Assembly (NCBI GenBank): GCA_016284355.1
Contig: JAEEOQ010000004.1
Coordinates: forward strand, 1-64,000
DNA length: 64,000 bases
DNA from: Lachnospiraceae bacterium
GTDB taxonomy: Bacteria; Bacillota; Clostridia; Lachnospirales; Lachnospiraceae
Direction: 5' to 3'
Shown: positions 35,290 through 44,665 of the stretch, piece by piece
Layout: every line of letters begins with the position of its first letter
How positions within the stretch are numbered: the first letter of the stretch is position 1
Position numbers and translations under genes: made by a program
The notes under the pieces: generated by a model
The model's input: only the letters and a program-made list of their open reading frames with translations
Told to the model about the DNA's origin: nothing
The model's database searches: none

Positions 35290-35336
35290 AGTCATACTGC
35301 TTAAGTTTAAAATGTTTTTTAGTTTAGGGGGTAAAT

Positions 35337-36731
35337 ATGTTAACAGCTATAAAAAACAGATATATAGGCGATAAAGAGTTTTATAGAAAGCTTATAGTGA
35401 TCGTTCTTCCAATCATTATACAAAATACCATTACAAACTTTGTAAACCTGCTTGATAATATTATGGTTGGCCAGGTCGGTACCGATCAGATGAGCGGCGT
35501 AGCCATTGCAAACCAGATCCTTATGATCTTTTTCCTTGCAATATTCGGTGCTATGAGCGGAGCGGGTATATTTACGGCTCAGTTTTACGGAAAAGGAGAT
35601 TATGATGGCGTAAGACACACCTTTATGATCAAGTTCCTTATCGGTATAGTTATACTTCTTATCGGAGCTTTGGTATACGGCGTATGGGGAAAAGACCTTA
35701 TGAGCCTTTACCTTACAGGAGAAGGAGATTCTGCAGACCCTGTAGCTACACTTGAATACGCAGATAAATACCTTAAAGTCATTATGATCAGTTTTATCCC
35801 TATTGTAATGACAAATGTTTATACAAGTACCATGAGAGAGTCCGGGGAGACTGTTATCCCTATGGCCTCAGGTATTGTAGCGGTTATTATAAACCTTGTA
35901 TTTAACTACTTCCTTATTTTCGGAAGATGCGGTTTCCCTAAGCTTGGAGTAGTTGGTGCAGCTATTGCCACAACCCTTTCAAGATATATAGAGATGTCAA
36001 TTGCCATGTTTGCGGGACACCTTGATAAAAAGAAGTACCCGTACTTTGTACATGCTTACAGAAGTATAAAGATCCCTGTTAATCTTCTTAAAAATGTCAT
36101 TATCAAAGGTACGCCGCTTCTTGTTAATGAGACACTCTGGTCCTTTGGTATAGCAACACTTACCCAGTGCTACTCTGTAAAGGGTATTAACGTTATCGCT
36201 TCACTTAATATCTCGCAGACTATATCACAGCTTTTTAACGTTGTGTTTATGTCTATGGGTAATGCAGTTGCTATTATTATAGGCCAGAAACTTGGAGCAA
36301 ATAAATTTGACGAAGCAAAGAAAGATGTCGTTAAGCTTATGTTTGCAGCAGTATTTTCTTGCTTTGTCATGGGAGCCCTTCTTTATGTAGCGGCACCAGT
36401 ATTCCCTGGTATTTACAATACCTCGGCTGATATAAAGAGCCTAGCAACAAAATTTATCAGGATATGCGCTTTTTGTATGCCACTCTTTGCGTTTATGCAC
36501 TGTTCGTATTTTACACTTAGAAGCGGCGGAAAAACCATTATAACGTTCCTTTTTGACAGCTGTTATGTATGGGTTATAAGCATACCTCTTGCTTTTGTAC
36601 TTACCAGATTTACAGGCCTTCCTATAGTACCTATATATTTTATCTGTAACTTTATAGATATTATGAAGTGTATTTTAGGATATGTATTACTTAAGAAAGG
36701 TGTATGGATTAACAACGTAGTTAACGAATAA
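35337..36731 (+). CDS. MATE-family efflux transporter
   Basis: This 464-aa integral membrane protein has about twelve hydrophobic helices in two pseudo-symmetric halves, the MATE pattern. Family members use Na+ or H+ gradients to export drugs, toxins or metabolites. Recognisable pieces: NTITNFVNLLDNIMVGQVGT in helix 1 (the family's D-N-x-M-V-G motif), the GAGIFTAQFYGKGD loop and the mirror segment NVVFMSMGNAVAIIIGQKLG in the second half. The substrate cannot be predicted. The start is ATG 35337 behind AGGGGG. It appears monocistronic, with a new promoter downstream. Confidence 0.93.
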   Translation: MLTAIKNRYIGDKEFYRKLIVIVLPIIIQNTITNFVNLLDNIMVGQVGTDQMSGVAIANQILMIFFLAIFGAMSGAGIFTAQFYGKGDYDGVRHTFMIKFLIGIVILLIGALVYGVWGKDLMSLYLTGEGDSADPVATLEYADKYLKVIMISFIPIVMTNVYTSTMRESGETVIPMASGIVAVIINLVFNYFLIFGRCGFPKLGVVGAAIATTLSRYIEMSIAMFAGHLDKKKYPYFVHAYRSIKIPVNLLKNVIIKGTPLLVNETLWSFGIATLTQCYSVKGINVIASLNISQTISQLFNVVFMSMGNAVAIIIGQKLGANKFDEAKKDVVKLMFAAVFSCFVMGALLYVAAPVFPGIYNTSADIKSLATKFIRICAFCMPLFAFMHCSYFTLRSGGKTIITFLFDSCYVWVISIPLAFVLTRFTGLPIVPIYFICNFIDIMKCILGYVLLKKGVWINNVVNE

Positions 36732-36771
36732 TGTAGCTTGTTTCACAAAAATAATATTTAACAACGCAACC

Positions 36772-36800
36772 TTGCTTTTTGTGTAATATTATAGTATAAT
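36772..36800 (+). promoter_or_regulatory. Promoter of the REC-HD-GYP gene
   Basis: TTGCTT (36772-36777) and TATAAT (36795-36800) are 17 bp apart, about 48 nt before the start at 36848. Confidence 0.7.
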
Positions 36801-36847
36801 AAATTTGGGATTATAATATTTAACACTTATAAAAGTGAGGAAAGCCC

Positions 36848-37903
36848 ATGAAGAAAACTATATTCGTAGTTGAAGATGTTGAGATAAACAGAGAGATCCT
36901 CTGTAACATCTTTAATGAAAAATACCGGATAATCCAGGCTTCAGACGGTAAAGAGGCTATTGATTTTCTAAAAGCCGGTTTAAAACCCAATATAATGCTT
37001 CTTGACATCATTATGCCAAGGATAGATGGGTTTGGCGTTCTTGAATATATGGCAAATAACGGCCTTAAAGATAAATTCCCTGTAGTTGTTCTTACAGGAG
37101 AAAACATCAATGACCACACAAAGAAAGCTTACGACATGGGGGTTAATGATGTTATCGAAAAGCCTTTTGATGCTTATATAATCAACAGGCGTATCGAAAA
37201 CCTGATGGATCTTTACGAGCATAAAAACAACCTCGAAAAGCTTGTAAATGCCCAGATCAGTAAGATCAAAAGACAGACAGATAAACTTAACGAGATAAAC
37301 TACAGGATAATCGATACTCTTGGAACCATAGTCGAGTTTAGGAACCTTGAGTCGGGAACCCATATCTTTAGAGTAAGAGAGTATACAAGGATCCTTTTAC
37401 AGGCCTTTGCAAAAGAAGATCCTTCCCTTGACCTTACAGAAGATAAGATCAATATGATAGCCTATGCATCAGCGCTTCATGACATAGGCAAGATAGCTAT
37501 CCCTGACAATATTCTTCTTAAGCCTGAAAAGCTTACTGATGAAGAATTTGAAGTAATGAAAAAACACACTGTTATGGGCGAGCAGATAGTCCGTAATATA
37601 TCAGGTATCGTTGATAAGCAGTATATAAAGTACAGCACAAGAATAGCAAGAAGCCATCATGAAAGATATGACGGTAACGGTTACCCTGACGGGCTTAAAG
37701 GCGACAAGATCCCATTTGAAGCTCAGGTGGTTTCTCTTGCCGATGTATATGACGCTCTTACAAATGAGAGAGTATATAAGATCGCTTTTACTAAAGACGA
37801 GGCTTATCGCATGATACTTAACGGTGAGTGCGGATGTTTTAATCCTAAAATCTTATCAATATTTGAGAAAGTACGCCATAAGCTTGATGATGTAGTTGGT
37901 TAA
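36848..37903 (+). CDS. Response regulator with HD-GYP domain (probable c-di-GMP phosphodiesterase)
   Basis: This 351-aa protein has a receiver domain (about 1-125) and an HD-GYP domain (about 150-345), the RpfG arrangement. Receiver motifs: acidic pair in FVVEDVEINREIL, phospho-acceptor Asp in IMLLDIIMPRIDGFG (about residue 52), Thr in VVLTGE and Lys in VIEKPFD. The HD-GYP has the HD pair in ALHDIGKIAIPDNILLKP and the full motif HHERYDGNGYPDGLKGDKIP. Intact motifs suggest active hydrolysis of c-di-GMP on phosphorylation. No histidine kinase lies beside it, so its partner is encoded elsewhere. Confidence 0.92.
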   Translation: MKKTIFVVEDVEINREILCNIFNEKYRIIQASDGKEAIDFLKAGLKPNIMLLDIIMPRIDGFGVLEYMANNGLKDKFPVVVLTGENINDHTKKAYDMGVNDVIEKPFDAYIINRRIENLMDLYEHKNNLEKLVNAQISKIKRQTDKLNEINYRIIDTLGTIVEFRNLESGTHIFRVREYTRILLQAFAKEDPSLDLTEDKINMIAYASALHDIGKIAIPDNILLKPEKLTDEEFEVMKKHTVMGEQIVRNISGIVDKQYIKYSTRIARSHHERYDGNGYPDGLKGDKIPFEAQVVSLADVYDALTNERVYKIAFTKDEAYRMILNGECGCFNPKILSIFEKVRHKLDDVVG

Positions 37904-37920
37904 AATTAACAAAAATACTC

Positions 37921-37960
37921 AAGGTGTAGACTTTTTAAGCGAAAGGTCTACACCTTTTTT
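37921..37960 (+). terminator. Terminator of the REC-HD-GYP gene
   Basis: AAGGTGTAGAC (37921-37931) pairs with GTCTACACCTT (37946-37956), followed by T-runs. The next gene's -10 lies only 12 nt beyond. Confidence 0.9.
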
Positions 37961-37968
37961 GTTTTTGG

Positions 37969-37977
37969 TGCTATAAT
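37969..37977 (+). promoter_or_regulatory. Extended -10 promoter of the SNF2 gene
   Basis: TGCTATAAT (TG at 37969-37970, TATAAT at 37972-37977) is a strong extended -10. The -35 position falls in the 3' arm of the terminator and is a poor match. Confidence 0.5.
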
Positions 37978-38032
37978 AGTTCTGTTACAGACGCGAAATG
38001 ATAAAATGGATTTTATTGAAAGGATTTAGTAA

Positions 38033-41000
38033 ATGCCTGAATTAAACAGATCTTATATCAAAAATCTGGCTACTGATGAAACCGTATACGGAAGAGGCCT
38101 TCGTTATTACAAGGAAAAAGCCATCAAAAGTATCAGCAAATCAAGTAAAAGTGAACATTATCATGCCATTATCCAGGGTAAATCAGAGTATCAGGTAGAT
38201 GTAGATCTTTCAGATGCTGAAAAGATCAAATACAGTTGTAACTGTCCCGGCAGCTTTAAATATGCAGGTGCCTGCAAGCATACTGTTGCCGTACTTTTAT
38301 TTATCTGCGATTATCAGGATAAAAACAAAGCTACGGGAGATCTTCCTCCTGCCAAAAGACATATAGCACAGGTACTTGATTACTTTGAAGGTATGGATAA
38401 TACCCCTACAAAGGGCGACCGCTTTAAAATGGAGGTCTGCGTTAATATACCTGAGCGTATAAAGGCTTCACTTGGCAGAAATGTTGAGATTAATTTCTTT
38501 GTGGGAAATACAAAGATGTATAAGCTTCAGAATATCCGCAAGTTTATCTGGGACTATGAAGATAAAAAGACAATTCAGCTTGGGAAAGAATTTAATTTTT
38601 ACCCTGGCGAAAGCCGTTTTGACAAGACATCAAGCCGTATCCTTGATTACCTTATGGATATTTACGATGTTCAGGAAACCTGCGGCAAGGGTAATTCCAC
38701 ACTTATTTTTAATAAATCGACGGTATTTTGCGATCTTCACATGCTCCTTCGTTTCCTTCGCCTTGCAGGCAAGGTTTCACTTACTCTATTTGGGAAAGAT
38801 TTAGGAGAAGTGGAGTTTAAAGATCAAAAGCCCGATCTTAACTTTTACCTTAATATGAACGACGATGACGATTCACTTGTCCTTACCTGGGATGCTGAAA
38901 GGATCGTTCCTGTTGATGAAAACGGACTTCTTTTTTACCACAAAGGAGCCCTTTATCACCCTGATAAGAACTTTATCAATCAGTTTTTACCGTTTTACAG
39001 CGGATTTGATTCTGCTGATAATTCTCTTACATTTGAAGGAGAAGCAAAGGAAAGGTTTATGTCTGCGGTGCTTCCGCGTATCCACGACACTTTTAACCTT
39101 ACCATACCAAAGTCATTGCAGCAATATTATATTGCTGATGATGCCACATTTAAGCTATATCTTGACCGCGATAAAAACGATATCAGGATTGAACTTCACA
39201 GTATATACGGCGAATACGAGTTTAACCCTTTTGGCAAGCTTCCTACAGGCAAGATGATTATAATCCGCCAGATGGAAAGAGAAGCTGAGGTTGTAGAAGA
39301 ACTTGAAAACTACGGCTTTATCAGAGAAGACAGATATTTTTACATGAGAGATGAGGAAGATATCTACAACTTCTTTACAGAAAAACTTAAAGAGCTTTCA
39401 AGTAAGTACGATATGTTCTATTCAGATGACTTTAAGAGCATCAAGGTTAATGCGCCTAAACTTAACAAGACATCTGTCCATATTGCAAGCGATAACAAGC
39501 TTCTTGAAGTGGATTTTGACTTTGAAGACGTACCAAAAGAAGAGCTTGCAAGCCTTATAGAGTCTTTAAGACTTCGAAAGAAATTCTTCAGGCTTTCAGA
39601 CGGAAGCTTTATCGATCTTCAGACAGAAGATACAGACAAGATAAACGGCCTTTTAGCAAAGATAAATGCCGACAAAGCGCCGATTGAAGAGGGCGGAAGC
39701 CTTAAGACTTCTCTTGATTATGCATTTTTCCTTGAATCAGAGCTTAAAGACGATTACTATAACTCAGAGCTTGACGATGCTTTTGAAAAGCTTATAGATG
39801 AGGTTGAAAACCCTAAGAGCCTTGATCTTAAGGTGCCTGCAAACATTAATGCAGAGCTTCGCGATTATCAGAAGGTGGGCTTTGAATGGCTTACATCTCT
39901 TAAAGCGCACAAGCTTGGCGGTATCCTTGCAGATGATATGGGTCTTGGTAAAACGCTTCAGGCTATTGTCTATATGACAAATAACAGAAATACAGACGGC
40001 AAAAAGACAAACCTTGTTGTTTGTCCTTCCTCCCTTGTATATAACTGGGCAGACGAGATTGAAAACTTCTCGCCTGAGCTTAAGAGCGTTATGATAATCG
40101 GCCAGCCGGAAGTTCGAAAAGAGCTTCTCTTAAAGTATGAAGATTACGATGTGGTTCTTTGCTCGTATCCGATCTTAAGGCGAGACATAGAGATACTTAA
40201 GAACATACACTTTGACTCCGTATTTCTTGATGAGGCGCAGTTTATTAAAAATGCCAACAGCCAGAACAGCAAAGCGGCAAGGCTTCTTAATGCAGATCAC
40301 AGATTTGCACTTACCGGTACACCTATAGAGAATAACCTTTCAGAACTTTGGTCGATCTTTGACTTTATTATGCCGGGTTACCTTTATAACCACGCAAAGT
40401 TTGTAAATATATACGAAAAGCCTATTATGCGACTTGACGATGATCAGGCCTTAAGGCAGCTTAATTTCCATATTAAGCCTTTTATCATGCGTCGTATGAA
40501 AAAAGACGTGCTTACTGAACTTCCTGATAAGATCGAAAAGAAGATGGTATCTGATATGACAGAAGAGCAAAAGAAGGTTTATATGGCTTATCTTTCAGAT
40601 ATCAAAAACGATATCAACCACGAGATCGAAGTTAACGGCTTTGAAAAGAGCAGGATGATGATCCTTGCCTCCCTTACCCGCTTACGACAGGTGTGTTGCC
40701 ATCCGTCTACATTCGTAGAAAACTATGAAGGCGGCAGCGGAAAGTTAAATCTTCTTCTTGACCTTCTTCGACAGTCCATAGAAGGAGGCCACAGGATACT
40801 GGTATTCTCGCAGTTTACTTCTATGCTTAAGATAATAGAAGATGAACTTAAAGAAGAGGGCATAGAGTACTTTTATCTTGACGGTGCTACGCCTCTTGAA
40901 GAAAGAAGAAATACTGTAAAGAGATTTAACGACGGCGAAGCAAAAGTATACCTTATTTCACTTAAAGCCGGTGGTACCGGTCTTAACCTTACGGGAGCCG

Positions 41001-41248
41001 ATATGGTAATCCATTACGACCCTTGGTGGAACCCTGCTGTAGAAGATCAGGCCACAGACCGAGTTTACCGAATCGGTCAGAAAAATGTGGTTAACGTTAT
41101 GAAGCTTATAACAAAAGGAACTATAGAAGAAAAGATATATAAACTTCAGGAACGAAAGAAAGACCTTTCAGATTCCGTAATCCAGTCCGGTGAAGTATTT
41201 ATAAATAAGCTTACAAGAGAAGAGATAGAGTCGCTTTTTGATTATTAA
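38033..41248 (+). CDS. SWIM zinc-finger SNF2-family DEAD/DEAH-type helicase
   Basis: This 1071-aa ATPase has an N-terminal SWIM finger (CNCPGSFKYAGACKH, about residues 71-85), a long middle region typical of bacterial SNF2 proteins, and a Swi2/Snf2 motor. Motor motifs: DYQKVGFEWLTSLK, Walker A ADDMGLGKTLQAIVYM (about 631-646), DEAQ box FLDEAQFIKNANSQNSKAAR (about 731), ALTGTPIENNLSELWSIFDF, and C-terminal FSQFTSMLKIIEDEL, AGGTGLNLTGADMVIHYDPW and ATDRVYRIGQ. Such proteins translocate on DNA and may clear proteins or aid repair. The start is ATG 38033. It is a single gene, ending in a hairpin shared with the convergent gene. Confidence 0.93.
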   Translation: MPELNRSYIKNLATDETVYGRGLRYYKEKAIKSISKSSKSEHYHAIIQGKSEYQVDVDLSDAEKIKYSCNCPGSFKYAGACKHTVAVLLFICDYQDKNKATGDLPPAKRHIAQVLDYFEGMDNTPTKGDRFKMEVCVNIPERIKASLGRNVEINFFVGNTKMYKLQNIRKFIWDYEDKKTIQLGKEFNFYPGESRFDKTSSRILDYLMDIYDVQETCGKGNSTLIFNKSTVFCDLHMLLRFLRLAGKVSLTLFGKDLGEVEFKDQKPDLNFYLNMNDDDDSLVLTWDAERIVPVDENGLLFYHKGALYHPDKNFINQFLPFYSGFDSADNSLTFEGEAKERFMSAVLPRIHDTFNLTIPKSLQQYYIADDATFKLYLDRDKNDIRIELHSIYGEYEFNPFGKLPTGKMIIIRQMEREAEVVEELENYGFIREDRYFYMRDEEDIYNFFTEKLKELSSKYDMFYSDDFKSIKVNAPKLNKTSVHIASDNKLLEVDFDFEDVPKEELASLIESLRLRKKFFRLSDGSFIDLQTEDTDKINGLLAKINADKAPIEEGGSLKTSLDYAFFLESELKDDYYNSELDDAFEKLIDEVENPKSLDLKVPANINAELRDYQKVGFEWLTSLKAHKLGGILADDMGLGKTLQAIVYMTNNRNTDGKKTNLVVCPSSLVYNWADEIENFSPELKSVMIIGQPEVRKELLLKYEDYDVVLCSYPILRRDIEILKNIHFDSVFLDEAQFIKNANSQNSKAARLLNADHRFALTGTPIENNLSELWSIFDFIMPGYLYNHAKFVNIYEKPIMRLDDDQALRQLNFHIKPFIMRRMKKDVLTELPDKIEKKMVSDMTEEQKKVYMAYLSDIKNDINHEIEVNGFEKSRMMILASLTRLRQVCCHPSTFVENYEGGSGKLNLLLDLLRQSIEGGHRILVFSQFTSMLKIIEDELKEEGIEYFYLDGATPLEERRNTVKRFNDGEAKVYLISLKAGGTGLNLTGADMVIHYDPWWNPAVEDQATDRVYRIGQKNVVNVMKLITKGTIEEKIYKLQERKKDLSDSVIQSGEVFINKLTREEIESLFDY

Positions 41249-41254
41249 AAGAAA

Positions 41255-41300
41255 TCCCCTTAGTTTGAATCCTTAAGATTCAGACTTAGGGGGTTCTTTT
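41255..41300. terminator. Bidirectional terminator between the SNF2 gene and the zinc-ribbon gene
   Basis: CCCCTTAGTTTGAATC (41257-41272) pairs with GATTCAGACTTAGGGG (41277-41292) with one mismatch and one wobble. It is flanked by AAAAGAAAT on the left and TTCTTTT on the right, so a T-rich tail exists on both strands. Confidence 0.85.
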
Positions 41301-41990
41301 CTAAGAAAAAGTCTTTTCGTCTAAGAAATCCGAAACGATATGGTCTGCAAATTCAGGTGTGTAATCAGGAAAGTGTTCGGTAATGAATTCTACTAGGCCG
41401 TCATATATGGCAAGGTCATTTTCTTCTTCGGAATTTTCCTCTGACTTAAAAGAGTTTATAACTTCTTCTGTGGCATTTTTCCTTATCCATTCCCTTGCCT
41501 GACGCTCGTCTGCTTCTTCACCTTCTATGGTTTCCTTTATGGCTTTGGCATTGGTATAAGATATTATGCCAATAAAGATAAAAACAAGGAACAAAAGCAG
41601 GTAGATAAGGTACTGGAAAAATCCGCCTATAAAGTTAAGTACGTTAAGAGCGTTTAAAGCTATAAAACCAAGGCCCATAATTCCCACTACGATAAAGATC
41701 CTTGCGGTAGAAAGATTATCGTTATACTTAGCGGAAGCCTTAACAAACTTCTTTGGGGGCTGCTGCTTTTTTACAAGATCTTCAAGCTCTTCGGGGCTCA
41801 TTTCTTTAAGCTTATCGACCATAAGGTTAAGTGCGCCTGCCTTCTCATCTTTTTCCTCTGAAAATTCCTCATTTTCAAGTACTTCATCGCTTATATCATT
41901 AACAGGAAGCTCGCTTACAAGCTCGCTGCCACAGTCTGCACAAACCTTTACCCCGTCTACATATTCTGTCTTACATTTTGGACACCACAT
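41301..41990 (-). CDS. Zinc-ribbon membrane protein of unknown function
   Basis: This 229-aa protein starts with a zinc ribbon [20 protein letters not shown] (CxxC...CxxC). An acidic linker follows, then two hydrophobic segments (about residues 98-118 and 124-150) and a charged C-terminal domain (about 155-229) ending in a helical [11 protein letters not shown] motif. The topology suggests a cytosolic zinc finger and tail with a membrane hairpin. I know no specific function. I chose ATG 41990 because GGAGG lies 8 nt upstream. A further ATG at 42017 in the same frame has no ribosome site. It is convergent with the SNF2 gene and divergent from the radical SAM gene. Confidence 0.75.
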   Translation of the reverse strand: MWCPKCKTEYVDGVKVCADCGSELVSELPVNDISDEVLENEEFSEEKDEKAGALNLMVDKLKEMSPEELEDLVKKQQPPKKFVKASAKYNDNLSTARIFIVVGIMGLGFIALNALNVLNFIGGFFQYLIYLLLFLVFIFIGIISYTNAKAIKETIEGEEADERQAREWIRKNATEEVINSFKSEENSEEENDLAIYDGLVEFITEHFPDYTPEFADHIVSDFLDEKTFS

Positions 41991-42024
41991 AAAATTTTCC
42001 TCCGTGATATTTTTCATTGCTTTA

Positions 42025-42053
42025 AGTTTAGCAAATGACGGCTTTTAAATCAA
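42025..42053 (-). promoter_or_regulatory. Probable promoter of the zinc-ribbon gene
   Basis: On the minus strand, TTGATT (42053-42048) and TAAACT (42030-42025) are 17 bp apart. The -10 is a 4/6 match. It is back-to-back with the plus-strand promoter at 42063-42071. Confidence 0.45.
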
Positions 42054-42062
42054 TACATTATC

Positions 42063-42071
42063 TGTTATAAT
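42063..42071 (+). promoter_or_regulatory. Extended -10 promoter of the radical SAM operon
   Basis: TGTTATAAT (TG at 42063-42064, TATAAT at 42066-42071) lies 35 nt before the TTG start at 42106. The -35 region (TTTTAA) is weak. Confidence 0.55.
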
Positions 42072-42105
42072 ACCAACGAATGAAGACTAAAGAGGTGATA
42101 GAAAT

Positions 42106-43992
42106 TTGGAAGAAAACATAAGAAAATTAGCATTATCTGATGAAATACTTCTAAAATGTGATAAACCCGCAAGATACATAGGCGGTGAATACAATTCTGT
42201 CATGAAAGACAAAGATAAGATCGATATAAGGTTTTGTATGTGCTTTCCTGACTGTTATGAGATCGGTATGAGCCATCTTGGTATACAGATCCTTTATGAT
42301 ATGTTTAACAAGAGAGAAGATACCTGGTGCGAGAGGGTATATTCTCCTTGGGTTGATATGGATAAAGTTATGAGGGAAAATCATATCCCTCTTTTTGCGC
42401 TTGAATCACAAGAGCCTATTAGGAACTTTGATTTCCTTGGTATAACGCTTCAGTATGAGATGTGTTATACAAATATTTTGCAGATTTTTGACCTTGCAGG
42501 TATTCCTATATTTTCAAAAGACAGAGGCGAAGATGACCCTATAGTTATAGGCGGAGGCCCTTGCTCTTATAACCCTGAGCCTATAGCGGACTTTTTTGAT
42601 TTCTTTTATATTGGCGAAGGAGAAACAGCTTATAACGAGCTTTTAGACCTTTATAAAGAAAATAAGAAAAACGGCGGCACCAGAGCCGATTACCTTCGCA
42701 TGGTAAGTCATGTAAGCGGTATGTATGTGCCTTCTTTATATGAGGTTACCTATAATGAGGACGGTACAATTAAGAGCTTTGCCCCAAAATATGAAGATGT
42801 TCCGGCAAGGATAAGAAAAGAGGTAGTTACAGACCTTTCAAATACCTATTATCCTGAAAAGCCGATCGTTCCTTTTACAAGAGTTACACAGGAAAAAGTT
42901 ACACTTGAGATCCAGCGAGGATGCATAAGAGGCTGCAGATTCTGTCAGGCGGGTATGATATACAGGCCTTTACGTGAGCGTTCTTTAGAGTGGAACAAAA
43001 AGTACGCAAAAGATATGCTGCTTTCCACAGGTCAGGAAGAAATAACACTTAGTTCTCTTTCTTCAAGTGACTATTCCTGCCTTCACGACCTTGTATATTA
43101 CCTTATAGATGACTGCGAGAAGATGGGAGTTAATATTTCCCTTCCTTCTTTGCGAGTTGATGCCTTTTCTCTTGATGTTATGAGTAAGGTTCAGGATATT
43201 AAGAAAAGCTCGCTTACATTTGCGCCTGAGGGCGGTACGCAGCGAATTAGAAACGTAATAAATAAAGGCCTTACAGATGAGGACATACTTGGCGGTTCTA
43301 TGCAGGCTTTTAAAGGCGGCTGGAATAAGGTTAAGCTTTACTTTATGCTTGGGCATCCTACAGAGACTTACGAGGATGTTGAGGGTATCGCGATCCTTTC
43401 AGACAAGATAGCAAGAGAGTATTATACCATTCCAAAAGAAGAAAGACACGGAAAGTGCGAGATCACCACAAGTACATCTTTCTTTGTGCCAAAGCCTTTT
43501 ACTCCTTTCCAGTGGATGGCTATGAACACGGCAGAAGAGTTTTTGGCAAAGGCTAAGTTCCTTTCAGGAAAGATTAAAGAGCAGCTTAACGCCAAAAGTA
43601 TCAAATATAACTGGCACGACGCTGATACTACAATGATAGAAGGTCTTCTTGCAAGAGGCGACCGTAAGCTTTCAAAGGTTATATATGAGGTATATAAAGC
43701 CGGCAATATTTATGATGCCTGGAATGAATATTTTAACTATCAGGTATGGCTTGATAAGCTTTCTGAAAATGGTCTTTCTCTTGAGTTCTACGCTTGTAGA
43801 GAAAGAGAAAAGGACGAGATCCTTCCTTGGGACTTTATAGATGTAGGCGTTACAAGAGCCTTCCTTTACAGAGAATACGAAAAGAGTAAGCGTGCTGAAA
43901 TTACACCTAACTGCAAGATGCAATGTTCAGGCTGCGGCGCTTCGATTTTTGGAGGAGGAATATGCAATGAACATAAGAATGCGGTTCGCTAA
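42106..43992 (+). CDS. Radical SAM protein, TIGR03960 type
   Basis: This 628-aa protein has an N-terminal Rossmann-like domain resembling B12-binding domains (MSHLGIQILYD, then VIGGGPCSYNPEPIADFFDF) and a radical SAM core with C273-x3-C277-x2-C280 in EIQRGCIRGCRFCQAGMIYR. A C-terminal cysteine cluster follows (C-x3-C-x2-C-x9-C in NCKMQCSGCGASIFGGGICN), which may bind zinc or another cluster. It belongs to a conserved uncharacterised family usually encoded with a DUF2344 protein and RNase G, as here. An RNA-modification role is suggested by that company but is not shown. The start is TTG 42106 behind AGAGGTG; no ATG fits. Confidence 0.9.
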   Translation: MEENIRKLALSDEILLKCDKPARYIGGEYNSVMKDKDKIDIRFCMCFPDCYEIGMSHLGIQILYDMFNKREDTWCERVYSPWVDMDKVMRENHIPLFALESQEPIRNFDFLGITLQYEMCYTNILQIFDLAGIPIFSKDRGEDDPIVIGGGPCSYNPEPIADFFDFFYIGEGETAYNELLDLYKENKKNGGTRADYLRMVSHVSGMYVPSLYEVTYNEDGTIKSFAPKYEDVPARIRKEVVTDLSNTYYPEKPIVPFTRVTQEKVTLEIQRGCIRGCRFCQAGMIYRPLRERSLEWNKKYAKDMLLSTGQEEITLSSLSSSDYSCLHDLVYYLIDDCEKMGVNISLPSLRVDAFSLDVMSKVQDIKKSSLTFAPEGGTQRIRNVINKGLTDEDILGGSMQAFKGGWNKVKLYFMLGHPTETYEDVEGIAILSDKIAREYYTIPKEERHGKCEITTSTSFFVPKPFTPFQWMAMNTAEEFLAKAKFLSGKIKEQLNAKSIKYNWHDADTTMIEGLLARGDRKLSKVIYEVYKAGNIYDAWNEYFNYQVWLDKLSENGLSLEFYACREREKDEILPWDFIDVGVTRAFLYREYEKSKRAEITPNCKMQCSGCGASIFGGGICNEHKNAVR

Positions 43993-44665
43993 GACCGGTA
44001 ATGTTAAATTCATAGGCCATCTTGATATTATGCGTTATTTTCAGAAGGCCTTTAGAAGAGCCGGTGTTGATATGACATATTCTAAGGGCTACAGCCCTCA
44101 TCCTTTGCTTTCCTTTGCTGCCCCTCTTGGAGTCGGCATTACAAGCGAGGGAGAATATCTTGACCTTAGAGTTAATACCACTGAAAGCTCTAAAGTGATG
44201 ATAGAAAAGATAAACTCTGTTATGAGCAGCGGCCTTCGCATTGTTTCTTATAAGCTTATGCCTGATGATGCAAAGACAGCCATGTCTCTTATATCAGGCG
44301 CAGATTATCTGGTATTTGATAAAGAAGACGCTGAAAATAAGATTTTTACAAAAAACGCTGAAAAGTTTAAAGAATACCTAAAGCAAGATGAGATAATCAT
44401 AACAAAAGATTCCAAATCAGGTCCAAAAGATATTGATATAAAGCCTTATATTTATAAAACTGATATCAGTAAAGACGGGCTTCGCATGATTGTAAGCCAG
44501 GGAAGTGAAGTTAACATAAGACCTGAATTTGTACTTGAAAGTTTTTTTAAGTTTTTGGGTATAGATTACAACGAATACAGGTATCAGATCCACAGATTTG
44601 ATCTGTTTACCGGTGATAAAGATAATTTTGTTTCACTTGACACTATGGGAGAAGACATAAATTGA
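43967..44665 (+). CDS. DUF2344 (TIGR03936) protein, radical SAM partner
   Basis: This 232-aa protein begins MNIRMRFAKTGNVKFIGHLD, then IMRYFQKAFRRAGVDMTYSK with GYSPHPLLSFAAPLGVGITS, the hallmark of DUF2344. It often occurs as a fusion to, or neighbour of, the TIGR03960 radical SAM protein. The exact role is unknown; tRNA or rRNA binding has been proposed from context. I chose ATG 43967, 8 nt after GGAGGAGG, inside the end of the upstream gene (26-nt overlap). A longer open frame exists but has no such site. The next gene starts at TTGA over its stop. Confidence 0.88.
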   Translation: MNIRMRFAKTGNVKFIGHLDIMRYFQKAFRRAGVDMTYSKGYSPHPLLSFAAPLGVGITSEGEYLDLRVNTTESSKVMIEKINSVMSSGLRIVSYKLMPDDAKTAMSLISGADYLVFDKEDAENKIFTKNAEKFKEYLKQDEIIITKDSKSGPKDIDIKPYIYKTDISKDGLRMIVSQGSEVNIRPEFVLESFFKFLGIDYNEYRYQIHRFDLFTGDKDNFVSLDTMGEDIN